A DNA stretch of 64,000 nt from Geminisphaera colitermitum TAV2 (GTDB lineage: Bacteria; Verrucomicrobiota; Verrucomicrobiia; Opitutales; Opitutaceae): positions 1 to 64,000 of the forward strand of contig NZ_ABEA03000120.1 of NCBI RefSeq assembly GCF_000171235.2, in the 5' to 3' direction. The notes below the pieces were generated by a model. It had not been told where the DNA came from. It ran no database searches and saw nothing but the letters and a program-made list of their open reading frames with translations. Below are positions 35,508-44,705 of the stretch, piece by piece (within the stretch, counting starts at the first letter, position 1; every line of letters starts with the position of its first letter). The position numbers were made by a program, and so were the translations under genes.

Positions 35508-36073
35508 GATGCGTTCCTCCCCCACAAAACTTCCTTGTCCTGAAGATCGGCCACATACTCGAAACCCCTGTCGTCGGGATATAGTTCCTTCTGATCTTCG
35601 TCCGTGTAGCGCCGCTCGCGCGCCCGCTCCAAGTCGATCAGCCGCGACTCGCAACTCACCGTCACCGTTGTCGTCTCTCCTGTGTCCTGAAGGCGCATAG
35701 TGTCCATGCGACCGGCAAAGACCGGGATCGGATCATTCAGCATCGCAGCCGTAGCCGTATCGAAAAGCGCCATCCAAAGACGGATCACTCGCCCGCGATA
35801 GCCTTCCCCGAGCACGCGGGAGATCATGTCGGACGGGATGCCGGAAAGCGAAAGCTCAACGCCGTTCGCCGACACCTTCTGACTTTCCTCCACCTCCGAA
35901 ATGTTGCCGTGCGTCCCCGTGCCGGTGAATGAACGCCCGGCCCATTCCAGCACTCCGGTCCCCGTCCATGTGCGCAGGGAGCCGGTTGCGAAATCCATCT
36001 CGCAGAGGAAGGCCGGGGCCACCACTGGGGCGGCCACCGCATTGCCGACGTTGGTTGAAAGGTCTCTGCTCAT
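35504..36073 (-). CDS. Minor tail protein (lambda gpL-like position)
   Basis: 189 residues. The C-terminal 'CESRLIDLERARERRYTDEDQKELYPDDRGFEYVADLQDKEVLWG' is a hallmark of siphophage tail-tip proteins whose C terminus binds the hub. It lies between the tail protein below and the NlpC-like gene, in the canonical M-L-K-J order. Confidence 0.75.
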   Translation of the reverse strand: MSRDLSTNVGNAVAAPVVAPAFLCEMDFATGSLRTWTGTGVLEWAGRSFTGTGTHGNISEVEESQKVSANGVELSLSGIPSDMISRVLGEGYRGRVIRLWMALFDTATAAMLNDPIPVFAGRMDTMRLQDTGETTTVTVSCESRLIDLERARERRYTDEDQKELYPDDRGFEYVADLQDKEVLWGRNAS

Positions 36074-36078
36074 AGCGT

Positions 36079-36447
36079 TTAAACGTCTTCGACAGCATCA
36101 AACTGGAAATCCCACAGAACCCGTTTTTCGGAATCCCACGGTTGCGTTGGTGCGACCATGCGAAACGTCCGCGTCCCCGGTGCCGGATTCACGCCCGGAA
36201 CCCACGGTGTCAGATTGAAGGTGAACGTGCCGACGATGCCGTTGAGGTCGTGTAGCCATGCGCCGAATACAGCCGCATCCTCCGTATCCATTTTTTGCAT
36301 CGTGACAGTGATCTCCCAGCGTCTGGCATTCCAGTCGAACACCTGCTGTTGTAGCGTGAACGGCGACTGCACCGACGCCTGAACCCGACGAAGAGATGCC
36401 TTCACCTTGTCGGGCGGGACATTTGGAAATGCGAGCGGATAGGCCAT
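36079..36447 (-). CDS. Minor tail protein (lambda gpM-like position)
   Basis: 122 residues, beta-rich: 'RRWEITVTMQKMDTEDAAVFGAWLHDLNGIVGTFTF'. It follows the tape measure gene as the distal-tail or gpM-type protein does in related phages. The TAA stop lies inside a GTTTAAAC palindrome. Confidence 0.65.
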   Translation of the reverse strand: MAYPLAFPNVPPDKVKASLRRVQASVQSPFTLQQQVFDWNARRWEITVTMQKMDTEDAAVFGAWLHDLNGIVGTFTFNLTPWVPGVNPAPGTRTFRMVAPTQPWDSEKRVLWDFQFDAVEDV

Positions 36448-36450
36448 GTG

Positions 36451-39315
36451 TTACTTCCTCCGGCGTTGTTTTTCTTCCATCGCGGCGATGGTCTTGCGTT
36501 CCAAAACAGGGATGAGCGCGGCAAGTTCCTGCCGCGTCACGCCCGCCTCGAACGTGTAGTTGAATGTCGGTCCGGCCTCTCCGCCAGTGCCGCGCGCCTG
36601 CGCCGCCGCGTTCGCTTCGTTGACCATGCGCAGCGTCGTATCCACCGCGCCACCCCCGGCGAAGCCCTTGCGGGTGACGCGCATCTGTTCCAACGCCGAG
36701 ATCATCGGACCAACGCGCGGACTCTTGACCATCCATTGCGGGGCAACCCACTCGCCCGCGTGAACGACGCCAGCGGGCTTGTATTTCTCGCCGGGAGGCG
36801 TGTAGCCATTGATCGGTATGGGCAAGCCACCCGACGCGTAACCGGGCAGCATGTAGCCGCCTGAAAACTTCCCTCCGCCGCCCGGAATCCAAGAACCAAG
36901 CCCTACCGCTTGAAACGCCATCATCGCCATCTTCATGGAGATAATCTGCATGATCGCCTGCGAGATTCCCTGACCGAGAGACGACAGGATCGTCTTGAAC
37001 CCCTCCCCGAAGCTCTTCGCGTTCGTGAGCGCATCGTTGATGCCGCTCGACATGCTGTTGAACCCGGCGTTCACCACGTCGAACATCGGGTCAAAGTTCT
37101 CGTCCATCTGCCTTAACTGCGCACTGAACTTTTCGAGACCGCGAAGGGGCGTCTGCTCGCCGCCCGCAATGCTTCCGCTGGCCTTCTCAATCTCGCGATG
37201 GATCGCGTCAATGCGTTGCTTGATGGTCTGCTTTTCCTGATCGGTGAGCGCCATCACCCATTCCGAATTGAGAACACGTTTAAACGCTTCGTAAGCCGCC
37301 AATTCCTTCTTCAGTTGCTCAACGTTGGCCGCACGGCGCTCATTCGTAGTTAAAAGCTCATTACGTTCGATCCTGCCCTTTTCGACGACGATCTTGGTGA
37401 GAGCGCCCTGCAAGGCGCTCTCTTGGGTGTTCAGGCGGTCGCGCAGCGCCTTTTCGTGCTCCGTGGCATCCTTCTTATTCTGCTTTTCCCGCTCCTCCGT
37501 GATCTTCTTTTCCGTCTCAAGAATCTGCTTCTTGAGAGTCGCCTCCTTCGCTGTAAACGCCGCCCGCGCGGAGTCCGCCGCCTGATTGTCCTCGTCGGTC
37601 GGAGGCAAGTATTGACCGGGATTGTTCGGGTCAGGACGCCCGAGCGCATTAAGCGTCAGTGTCAGCTTCATGCGCTCTTCGAGCAGCTTCTTTTGCAGCG
37701 CCTCCAGCTTGGCCTCGGGCTCCGTGATGGCCTCAAACAGAGCCTTGGATTCCGCCTCGGTATTCTTCTTGAGGTCATCGACCAGTTGCTTGCGAAGGGT
37801 GTCGCCATCCTTGTTGATCTTCTCAATGGCCGCCAGCTTTCGGGCCTGCTCATCGAGCAGACGATTCTCTTCGATGATTTTGTCGCCGCGTTCATCGGCC
37901 ATCGTTAGAAGATTCTGATACGTCTTGATGGATGCCCCTAAAAATGCGCGTTCACCCTTTTCCTCTTGTGAGAGACCTGCGCGAATCCAGTAACCGTTTG
38001 CATCCGCAACCGGCTTCCCGTCCGCGCCCAAGGCGCGTCCGCCAATATCCGCTCTGGCAGTGGCGCGAAAATCCAATGGTGCCGCCCGTTTCTGTGCCTC
38101 GGCAAGCCATGTGGCGATCTCCGCACGAATGACCGAAAGCTCTTCCGGCGTGCGTGCGCCCGTAATCAGGCTGCGGGCATCACGGAGATGCGTTTCCCTC
38201 GCCACGTTGTTCGCGTTGAGAACATCGTCAAGCCGCTGCGCGCTCCCTCTAACCCATCCAGCCCCGGCCCCCGCCGCCGCGACAATGGCGACGAGCGGCG
38301 CAATCGTGGATACGCTGGCCCCCGCAACCACCGCCTTGATGAGCTTCACCACCCAGCCGCCGCCAATGAGCGCGGAAACGGCAGCGCCGACACCAATGCC
38401 CATATCGACCGCTGCCGGGTTTTCCCTGGCTGTGTTCGCTGCCCACGTCGCAAGATTGACGCCCTTCGCCGCCGCTCCAGCCAGCGACTCCAGAAACGAC
38501 TTCGTCCCCGGCGCGTTGACCAAATCCGTCAGCGCCTTCAGCAACTCCCGGTAGGATTCCGTCAGTTCCTTCGTGGCATCCGCCGCCTGATTGGTGACGG
38601 CATCCTTCAGGTTGCCTTCGAGCACGGAGATATTGCCAGCAGCAAGCTCGCTCGCCTTCGCGAACGAAGACATCTTGCTCGTGAGAAATTCGTAAAGCTG
38701 CCCCGCCTCCTTTGCCCTCGCCACGTCCTGCGCCGTGATGCCGAGCATCATCGCCGCCTGCGCGTTGCGGTTGATGTTTCCCGTCAGGATGGCCGTCGTC
38801 TCCTGCCGCAACTGGTGTTGCTGGATGCCGAGCGCGGTCAGCGTCTGCGACATCATGGAGATAAGATTGACCTGCTTTTCGAGCGGGATGCCCGCTCCGG
38901 CCATCGCGCCAGACGAACTCTGAAAGCCTTCGAGCAATTCGCCGAACGTGGCGGAAGTCTCTTTCGCCTTTTTGCGCAACTGCTCAAGAACGCCAGTGCT
39001 GGCGGTCATGGCGGAGCGAAAATCCTTGTAGCGCTCCGGGTTGAACTGCCTCAGAACCGACGCCACGCCCACCTGCGCCTGTTCAAGCTGCGCGTTGAAT
39101 TTCACGCCATCGGTCAGCGTGCCTTTCATCGCCGCCTTGATGCCTGCCAGCGCCCCGGAAATCCCCTGATTCGCCACCGCGAACGCCGCGCCCATCTTCC
39201 CCGCGTTCAACTCAACGTTCTGGCGCGTGCGCAACATCTCCTCCTGCAACCGGCGAAGTTCCGCCATGTCGCTGCCGACTTTCAGAAGGATGTCTGCGCG
39301 TGCCTGTGCGCTCAT
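36451..39315 (-). CDS. Tail length tape measure protein
   Basis: 954 residues, the longest ORF in the operon, largely helical. The N-terminal coiled region (RADILLKVGSDMAELRRLQEEMLRTRQNVELNAG) and Ala/Gly-rich hydrophobic segment (GGGWVVKLIKAVVAGASVSTIAPLVAIVAAAGAGAGWV) are typical of tape measures. The C-terminal part 'MSSGINDALTNAKSFGEGFKTILSSLGQGISQAIMQIISMKMAMMAF' is well conserved in siphophages. It overlaps the chaperone gene start by 4 bases. A tail of roughly 140 nm would be expected from its length. Confidence 0.9.
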   Translation of the reverse strand: MSAQARADILLKVGSDMAELRRLQEEMLRTRQNVELNAGKMGAAFAVANQGISGALAGIKAAMKGTLTDGVKFNAQLEQAQVGVASVLRQFNPERYKDFRSAMTASTGVLEQLRKKAKETSATFGELLEGFQSSSGAMAGAGIPLEKQVNLISMMSQTLTALGIQQHQLRQETTAILTGNINRNAQAAMMLGITAQDVARAKEAGQLYEFLTSKMSSFAKASELAAGNISVLEGNLKDAVTNQAADATKELTESYRELLKALTDLVNAPGTKSFLESLAGAAAKGVNLATWAANTARENPAAVDMGIGVGAAVSALIGGGWVVKLIKAVVAGASVSTIAPLVAIVAAAGAGAGWVRGSAQRLDDVLNANNVARETHLRDARSLITGARTPEELSVIRAEIATWLAEAQKRAAPLDFRATARADIGGRALGADGKPVADANGYWIRAGLSQEEKGERAFLGASIKTYQNLLTMADERGDKIIEENRLLDEQARKLAAIEKINKDGDTLRKQLVDDLKKNTEAESKALFEAITEPEAKLEALQKKLLEERMKLTLTLNALGRPDPNNPGQYLPPTDEDNQAADSARAAFTAKEATLKKQILETEKKITEEREKQNKKDATEHEKALRDRLNTQESALQGALTKIVVEKGRIERNELLTTNERRAANVEQLKKELAAYEAFKRVLNSEWVMALTDQEKQTIKQRIDAIHREIEKASGSIAGGEQTPLRGLEKFSAQLRQMDENFDPMFDVVNAGFNSMSSGINDALTNAKSFGEGFKTILSSLGQGISQAIMQIISMKMAMMAFQAVGLGSWIPGGGGKFSGGYMLPGYASGGLPIPINGYTPPGEKYKPAGVVHAGEWVAPQWMVKSPRVGPMISALEQMRVTRKGFAGGGAVDTTLRMVNEANAAAQARGTGGEAGPTFNYTFEAGVTRQELAALIPVLERKTIAAMEEKQRRRK

Positions 39316-39677
39316 TGTTTTGGTTGTGACTGCGCCTTGGCTAGAAGGCGTTTAAACGGTGTGTCATTGGACTTCCCTGACTCGTAACCGGCCTGCCTCA
39401 GCAGACCTTGGATCGTTTCCTTGGCGGCATCGCCGCCTCCCATGATTGCCCCGAACGCGCGCACCATCAGCAAACCAAGCTCGCCATCTCGCGCGGACTG
39501 CCGCTCAAGCAAAAGCTCGACCTGCGGTAGTGACATATTCGCTACGGCAGGCAGATCGCGCCCCAGCAACAAGGCGGCGTCGGCGCAAAGATCGGCCAGC
39601 GTCAGCGAGAGCCGCTCAGCGTCTTGAGAAGGTCTTTGAGCTTTGAGCCGACCGTTGCCGCCTTCTCCGAAACCCAA
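39312..39677 (-). CDS. Tail assembly chaperone, downstream part (gpT-like)
   Basis: The 121-residue reading lies in the -1 frame relative to the preceding chaperone gene and overlaps it by 76 bases, directly before the tape measure. In lambda-like phages this arrangement makes a G-GT fusion by -1 frameshifting. I see no canonical X XXY YYZ slippery heptamer in the overlap, so independent initiation (TTG at the ORF start) remains possible. Confidence 0.6.
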   Translation of the reverse strand: MGFGEGGNGRLKAQRPSQDAERLSLTLADLCADAALLLGRDLPAVANMSLPQVELLLERQSARDGELGLLMVRAFGAIMGGGDAAKETIQGLLRQAGYESGKSNDTPFKRLLAKAQSQPKQ

Positions 39678-39973
39678 CGGTCGAAACGAGGGTCGTTGAG
39701 TTCTCGCACCCGGCGATTGAGAGCGTAAAGACTCTCCTCGTCCATGCCGTCGAAAAACTCAGGCTCCTTGCCTGTCGCGAGCGCAACAAGCCCAACGATG
39801 TCCTCGTAGCGGAAAAGGTATTCGTCCATCTGACGAATAGGAATCAGACGAATGGTTAGCGGCTCCGTGTTGCCGCCAATCATGGTGGCAACAAACGGCT
39901 CGCCGCCGTTCACGACGGTCATCTTCGACGGGGCGGCGGGGGCGGCAGGCGTAGTGGAATTTTCGTTACTCAT
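39602..39973 (-). CDS. Tail assembly chaperone (gpG-like)
   Basis: 123 residues. 'FVATMIGGNTEPLTIRLIPIRQMDEYLFRYEDIVGLVALATGKEPEFFDGMDEESLYALNRRVRELNDPRF' fits tail chaperones encoded between tail tube and tape measure. Its start overlaps the tail tube stop by 4 bases. Confidence 0.65.
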   Translation of the reverse strand: MSNENSTTPAAPAAPSKMTVVNGGEPFVATMIGGNTEPLTIRLIPIRQMDEYLFRYEDIVGLVALATGKEPEFFDGMDEESLYALNRRVRELNDPRFDRWVSEKAATVGSKLKDLLKTLSGSR

Positions 39974-40449
39974 GCCGTGCTCCCGTCCATAGTGAAGGTG
40001 ACAGCCTGCTTCGCCTCGAAGGCGAGCGTGGCTTTGGTGACTTCGTTGGCCGTGAGGCCGAGCCCGCCGTCAACGGTAACGGCGCACTGAAACTCATTGG
40101 TGACGATGGCCGCTTTGTTAGCGGCGTCATCCGGGTCCGTGATATAGAACCTGACCTTGCCGTTGCGCAGGCCGGAAAGCCGTCCGTCGCCGAACACGCT
40201 GCCCAGCAACTTCACGTCCTCCAGTTCAAGTTTGAGAATTTCGCTTTGGCGAATCGCAACGATGCGGTCGGGGCGCAGAAGATTGTCCGCTCCCGGCACC
40301 TCGCGCTTGATGGTTTCGAGCGTCTGTTCGTAGTTGGCAATCTTGCCGATCAGGTTGACGGCAGGGCCGGTGGTGGGCGTCCAGACCGCGTAGGTCTTGG
40401 TCGGGATGATCGTTTTGGTAGGATCGAAGTTTACGTTGGGAAGCGGCAT
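39970..40449 (-). CDS. Major tail tube protein
   Basis: 159 residues from MPLPNVNFDPTKTI. It contains a beta-rich core with 'LELEDVKLLGSVFGDGRLSGLRNGKVRFYITDPDDA' and a C-terminal 'ATLAFEAKQAVTFTMDG'. Size and position before the chaperone genes indicate the tube protein. Start chosen at MPL because the upstream 18 codons are Gly/Arg-rich and not family-like. Confidence 0.65.
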   Translation of the reverse strand: MPLPNVNFDPTKTIIPTKTYAVWTPTTGPAVNLIGKIANYEQTLETIKREVPGADNLLRPDRIVAIRQSEILKLELEDVKLLGSVFGDGRLSGLRNGKVRFYITDPDDAANKAAIVTNEFQCAVTVDGGLGLTANEVTKATLAFEAKQAVTFTMDGSTA

Positions 40450-40486
40450 GTTGGTTTTACTCCTGCCCCTGTCGCCATTTCCACCG

Positions 40487-40942
40487 TCACCCTCGCCGCG
40501 CACGGATCACAAGCGGAGCCTCGAAACCAACCACGACCTCCAACTCGCCCGCGTCGGCCTCGGCACGCGCGAAGACCTCCTGCCCAAGCGACACCTCGCC
40601 ATCGCCGCACGGCTTGCCGATCACGCCTGCAATCGCCGCCTGCAACGCATCCTCCAGAGGCAGGCACTTCCCGCCCTCGCCCTGCATGTTGACCGGAGGA
40701 TTTTCAATGATCGAAACCGGCAGGGCCACGCGCACGGACGCGGAGCCACCGCGCGCACTGTCCGCCACGGCGGTTGAGGCAGTCCAGACCACGAGGACCA
40801 GTCCCGCCGATGCCAGGGCGCGTTCAACATCGCCGTCAATGTCTGCCCCGGCGTGCTCGACCAGAACCGTCGCTCCGTTCAATTCCGGCACCGTTGCAAG
40901 CACCGCCCTCAACTCTTCACGAACCTGTTTAAACGTCTTCAT
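40487..40942 (-). CDS. Tail completion / terminator protein (gpU-like position)
   Basis: 151 residues: 'FKQVREELRAVLATVPELNGATVLVEHAGADIDGDVERALASAGLVLVVW' resembles the small alpha/beta fold of tail terminators, which cap the tail tube. It lies between a connector and the tail tube gene as expected. Confidence 0.6.
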   Translation of the reverse strand: MKTFKQVREELRAVLATVPELNGATVLVEHAGADIDGDVERALASAGLVLVVWTASTAVADSARGGSASVRVALPVSIIENPPVNMQGEGGKCLPLEDALQAAIAGVIGKPCGDGEVSLGQEVFARAEADAGELEVVVGFEAPLVIRARRG

Positions 40943-40945
40943 TGG

Positions 40946-41701
40946 TTAAGATTTTCCGAGTGATTTGCGCAACGCCTCCATCTGCTTGCGCACGAGGTAA
41001 ACCTGTGTATCCGCCCGCACCTGATTGATGGCTCTCGCAAAGATGCCATGCTTCGCCCCGACCGTATCCACGCCGGGCGTGTAGTTCACGATGCGGAAGA
41101 AGGCGGAGCCGCCCGCGCCTGATCCGCTTTCGACATGCGAGAGCAAGCCAAGCTGGCGCGAGGTGTTGTTAATCACGAAAGCCGCGTTGCGCCTCTGCTT
41201 GTTGATCGCCCCTCCCCGGCGAAACATGAGGAAGCTCACGCCAAGCAATCCGGCACCGCGTTGACGGCGGGAAAGCTCCTGCGCCACGGCAAGACCGCGA
41301 CGACTGCGCCGACCCCTCGTAAGCTCCGCCCTGCCTCTTTCGCCGCGCTTCAGGCGCGCATTGCGCCCGCTCTCCCAAATGCTTTTGTAGGGTTCATCCG
41401 TGATGTCGTAGGGGTTTTCGTAGTGCTTCCCGTAATTCTTCCGGCTGAAGATCGTCCGCCATCCCCGCGCCTTCGCCGCTCTGAACATCGGGCCAGACCA
41501 AGGGGCCTTGCTTCGCTGCGTGCGCAACACCCAAAACCCCTGAAATAGCTTGATGCCGAGGTCGCGTCCTTTCTTTTCAACTACCTCCACGTTCGTTTTG
41601 CCGGACAACTGCTCATACATGGCAAGCTCCGCGTTGAGCGCGTCCAACGCCTCAAGCGAATCGCCAATCTCAATCGACAACAGTTGCCCTTGCTGGCTCA
41701 C
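40946..41701 (-). CDS. Putative minor tail / head-tail connector protein (gpZ-like position)
   Basis: 251 residues. An acidic N-terminal helix is followed by a very basic middle (LKRGERGRAELTRGRRSRRGLAVAQELSRRQRG), which may contact DNA or a head surface. Position between the head-completion gene and tail terminator suggests the connector role. The overlap with the upstream gene is 4 bases. Confidence 0.5.
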   Translation of the reverse strand: MSQQGQLLSIEIGDSLEALDALNAELAMYEQLSGKTNVEVVEKKGRDLGIKLFQGFWVLRTQRSKAPWSGPMFRAAKARGWRTIFSRKNYGKHYENPYDITDEPYKSIWESGRNARLKRGERGRAELTRGRRSRRGLAVAQELSRRQRGAGLLGVSFLMFRRGGAINKQRRNAAFVINNTSRQLGLLSHVESGSGAGGSAFFRIVNYTPGVDTVGAKHGIFARAINQVRADTQVYLVRKQMEALRKSLGKS

Positions 41702-42036
41702 GGCGCGGCCTCCACGAGCTTGACGATGAACGTCACGGTCACGTCTGACGGATCGAAGTCCTCCACGTCCTTGATGCTCAATTTTGCGCCACCAGTGCCA
41801 TAACTGAACACGTCGCCAGTCTTGGGTTTCGCTTGCAGCTTCGCCAGTTCGCTACGGGCGATCACGAGGCGCGAACGCTTCACGGTGCCGATCTTGGTGT
41901 CAGCCTTCAGCGGATCGTCCGTGCCCTCGTCCAGCACGCCAACGATTGGGGTGTCACGGAAGGATAGCGCGGCCTTCGTCCCGGCCTCTGCCGCCAGTTC
42001 GGCGAATCCCGCCGCAAGTTCGTCCTCAAAGCTCAT
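41698..42036 (-). CDS. Head completion / head-tail joining protein (gpFII-like position)
   Basis: 112 residues from MSFEDELAAGFAEL. The small beta fold with 'LRDTPIVGVLDEG'-like region and 'IKDVEDFDPSDVTVTFIVKLVEA' is typical of head-tail joining proteins. It is the first gene after the terminator that follows the capsid genes. The ORF in the track extends upstream through that terminator and is not used. Confidence 0.6.
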   Translation of the reverse strand: MSFEDELAAGFAELAAEAGTKAALSFRDTPIVGVLDEGTDDPLKADTKIGTVKRSRLVIARSELAKLQAKPKTGDVFSYGTGGAKLSIKDVEDFDPSDVTVTFIVKLVEAAP

Positions 42037-42060
42037 GGTAAAAACAGGTGAAAGGGTGAA

Positions 42061-42099
42061 AGAAAAAGCCCCGCCCGCTTTGCAGGCGGCGCGGGGCTT
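42061..42099 (-). terminator. Rho-independent terminator after the capsid genes
   Basis: AAGCCCCGC / GCGGGGCTT stem with an inner CCGC/GCGG pair, followed on the minus strand by TTTTTCTTT. It lies between the capsid block and the connector block and would make capsid message more abundant than connector message. Confidence 0.8.
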
Positions 42100-42127
42100 G
42101 GGTGTGCAACGACCAATCGCACAAAAG

Positions 42128-42358
42128 TTATTTGGTGGGTTCTTTTTTCTTTGCTTTCTTCGCAGCGGCCTCGCGGCGAGCGGCGGAGGCTGAATTGTGT
42201 TTTCGGATACCGACCGGATTGCGGAAAATCTCAAACCGGTTGGCGTCCGACTTGTCCATTTCCGCGCGGGCCTCCTCGCCGCTCTTGCCGAGATAGACAA
42301 GGGACGGCTCGGCGGAAGCGCCCGGACGATCAAAACCAATGACGATATGCAGGCCCAT
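42128..42358 (-). CDS. Small hypothetical phage protein
   Basis: 76 residues with a lysine-rich tail (ARREAAAKKAKKKEPTK). It lies between major capsid and the terminator. The basic tail suggests DNA or capsid contact, but no family is recognised. Confidence 0.6.
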   Translation of the reverse strand: MGLHIVIGFDRPGASAEPSLVYLGKSGEEARAEMDKSDANRFEIFRNPVGIRKHNSASAARREAAAKKAKKKEPTK

Positions 42359-42373
42359 TTGTCGGTCTCCGGG

Positions 42374-43342
42374 TTAGGCGCGCGCGGCGGAAATGATGCG
42401 GTGTCCGGCGTAATCGACCAGCGAACCGGCAGGATTGGCGGCCCCTTGGCGACCAAGCGACTTGCCCCACACGACGGTAGGGGACCAGAACACGTCGCCC
42501 GTGCCGGGCTCCTGCCACGAGACGGCGGCCATCGTAACTCCGGTGTCCGGGTCGGTGATGGCCTCACGGCCCATCACCTGCGGAATACCGAGTTGCGCGA
42601 CAACGGCAGGGTCGAAGTCGTCGGGGATGCCGACGAGAAGCGCGAACGCGCGCGGATCGAAAGCGAAGCCGGTCAGGTTCTCGCCGTTGGCTGGGAGGTC
42701 GGGATACTCGAAGATTTCGGCGAAGCCCGCGACATTGGACCAGCGGCGCAGGGACGTGCCGCCGACCTGCTGACCGTGGTAGTCCTTTGAGGCGACGCGG
42801 GTGTCTGCCCCGAAAACATTGGCAACGTCGGTATTGATGATCGCGGTGCGCCCATTGGTGAGCGCCCCTCGCTTGTTCATCTTGCCGGTGACGCCGGTGA
42901 AGGCTTCGAGTTCGGAGTCCTCAACGGGGATGATGGTCTCCTCCGAGAAGTTGGCAAACTTCACCTCGGAGAGAAGGTCGTCAATGACGGCCTTGGCGAG
43001 CGCGTAGCCCGCGTTGGCGATGACCTGCTCATAACGCTGCTTGTTGTCCTTGATGCTCTCAAGGTGCGTCCACTTGAGCGGCACATGCTTGTGGCGATTG
43101 ACGGTGATCGGCAGGTCGGTCAGGAGACCGCGCGCGGACTGCACGCCGTTCTTGTATCCGCCATTGGCGGCGTTGTAGTCGGCGACAACCGGGATGCCCG
43201 GCACGTGCGCGATGTAGGTTTGATCGAGCTTCAGGCGGTCAGGCCGGAAATCGGTGCCCATGCGGTTGACCGCCGGAATCTGCTTGGTGAAGCTGCGGAT
43301 GACATCGAGAAGGATCTCGGAAACGGTGAGCGTGAGAGCCAT
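42374..43342 (-). CDS. Major capsid protein
   Basis: 322 residues: 'LTVSEILLDVIRSFTKQIPAVNRMGTDFRPDRLKLDQTYIAHVPGIPVV' then 'HKHVPLKWTHLESIKDNKQRYEQVIANAGYALAKAVIDDLLS'. The motif set fits HK97-fold capsid proteins of the P22-coat-like/BPP-1-like group. Location after scaffold-like and protease genes and the strong terminator downstream support this. Confidence 0.75.
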   Translation of the reverse strand: MALTLTVSEILLDVIRSFTKQIPAVNRMGTDFRPDRLKLDQTYIAHVPGIPVVADYNAANGGYKNGVQSARGLLTDLPITVNRHKHVPLKWTHLESIKDNKQRYEQVIANAGYALAKAVIDDLLSEVKFANFSEETIIPVEDSELEAFTGVTGKMNKRGALTNGRTAIINTDVANVFGADTRVASKDYHGQQVGGTSLRRWSNVAGFAEIFEYPDLPANGENLTGFAFDPRAFALLVGIPDDFDPAVVAQLGIPQVMGREAITDPDTGVTMAAVSWQEPGTGDVFWSPTVVWGKSLGRQGAANPAGSLVDYAGHRIISAARA

Positions 43343-43392
43343 GTGAGTTGTTGGTTACGGGTTCGAGTTGCGTGAGTGCGAAAAGTGGGAAA

Positions 43393-43827
43393 TCAGCCCT
43401 CCGCGCGGAGCTTGGCGGCTTTGGCGGCGAGGCGTCCGCGTTCGGTCGGGTCTTTGGTGGCGGCGAGCTTGGCGCGCACTTGGTCGAGCGTTTCCTCGGC
43501 CTTGCCCGAATCGGATTTGCCTCCGTCAGAATGAACCGGAGGAACGCCGGCATTGGCGGCGAGTTGGGCGGCGCGCTCGCTGGCGGTCTTGGCTTCGCCT
43601 TTGAGGTTGGCGATTTCGCCATCCTTGGCCGTGACTTCCGCCTTGGCGTCGGAGACCTGTTTTTCGAGAGCGGCCTTTTCGGCGGCGTGTGCGGCCTTGG
43701 CGTCCGTGAGCGCCTTTTCGGCGGCGGTCACTTTGCCGTTGGCTTCGAGAATTTGTGTCTCCAAGTCCTTGATACGGGCTTGGGCGTCGGAGAGTTGTTC
43801 GGGAATGGTTTTGGTGGATGCGCTCAT
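43393..43827 (-). CDS. Scaffold-like coiled-coil protein
   Basis: 144 residues, almost entirely a charged coiled coil (ARIKDLETQILEANGKVTAAEKALTDAKAAHAAEKAALEKQ) with a Lys/Arg-rich end. It sits between protease and major capsid, the usual scaffold position. No sequence family is claimed. Confidence 0.6.
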   Translation of the reverse strand: MSASTKTIPEQLSDAQARIKDLETQILEANGKVTAAEKALTDAKAAHAAEKAALEKQVSDAKAEVTAKDGEIANLKGEAKTASERAAQLAANAGVPPVHSDGGKSDSGKAEETLDQVRAKLAATKDPTERGRLAAKAAKLRAEG

Positions 43828-43856
43828 GGTGCTTACACCCCTGCGTGCATTTCCAC

Positions 43857-44705
43857 TCAGCCCCGCATGTTGATGAGCGCGGCGAGGCTCGCGCGGGCGT
43901 GCTGGATGTCGCCGATGTCGTCAATCAGGCCGGTTTCACGTGAGCCTGCCGCAAGCAACGTCTGCCCGCGCAACGCCTCGTCTTTCACGCCCGGACGGCG
44001 GCTCTTGATGTCGCCTTTGAACATGCTGAAAATCTCGTCGGCTCGCTGCTGAAGATGTTCGCGCTGCGCCTCCGTCAGCGACGTGCCGGGAATCCCCATG
44101 CCCTTGAGCGTTCCTTCCTTGTTTTTGACCACATCAACCTTCAGCCCCATCATTTCCGCACGGCGCGAACTATCCAAAAAGGGGATATAGACGCCGACGC
44201 TGCCGACGCTGGCCGATTTGCTTGCGACGATCATGTCTGCCTGCGAGCCGAGCCAGTAAGCGGCGGATGCCATGAGGCTGTCCGTGAAGGCGACAACCGG
44301 CTTGTTTTCCGCCGCGCGCGCAATGGCGGACGCAAGCTCAGGCACTCCGGTGGTTGTTCCGCCCGGCGAGTTGATGTTGAGCAAAATGCCGCTCACGTCC
44401 CGGCGTCCCAGCGCCTCGGTAATGTCGTTTGCAACGTCTTCCGTGCTGGTCGCCCCGCAGGACTTTTCAAAACTGCCGAGTCCCTTGCCGATAGGGCCGA
44501 AAACCGGAATCTCAGCGATGCCGCCCGCAACGATCATTTGCGGCAGGGCGTCACCGAAAAATCCCTTCGCCGGACGCGCCGCCTGCCACTCTTCCGCCGT
44601 CATGGCGAGGCGGCTTTCGAGCAAGTCGGCAATGGTGGCGTGTGCCGATGGCACAATCAGCCAGGGCTCGAAATGCACCGCATGGTAAACGTGTTGGAAT
44701 TTCAT
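43857..44705 (-). CDS. Capsid maturation protease, peptidase S49 (SppA/gpC-like)
   Basis: 282 residues of the S49 fold: 'ISGILLNINSPGGTTTGVPELASAIARAAENKPVVAFTDSLMASAAYWLGSQADMIVASKSASVGSVGVYIPFLD'. Ser in LMASAAYWL is the nucleophile, and the downstream K-rich 'VKNKEGTLKGMGIPGT' belongs to the same family. It probably cleaves scaffold/portal during head maturation. The start overlaps the portal stop by 4 bases. Confidence 0.88.
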   Translation of the reverse strand: MKFQHVYHAVHFEPWLIVPSAHATIADLLESRLAMTAEEWQAARPAKGFFGDALPQMIVAGGIAEIPVFGPIGKGLGSFEKSCGATSTEDVANDITEALGRRDVSGILLNINSPGGTTTGVPELASAIARAAENKPVVAFTDSLMASAAYWLGSQADMIVASKSASVGSVGVYIPFLDSSRRAEMMGLKVDVVKNKEGTLKGMGIPGTSLTEAQREHLQQRADEIFSMFKGDIKSRRPGVKDEALRGQTLLAAGSRETGLIDDIGDIQHARASLAALINMRG

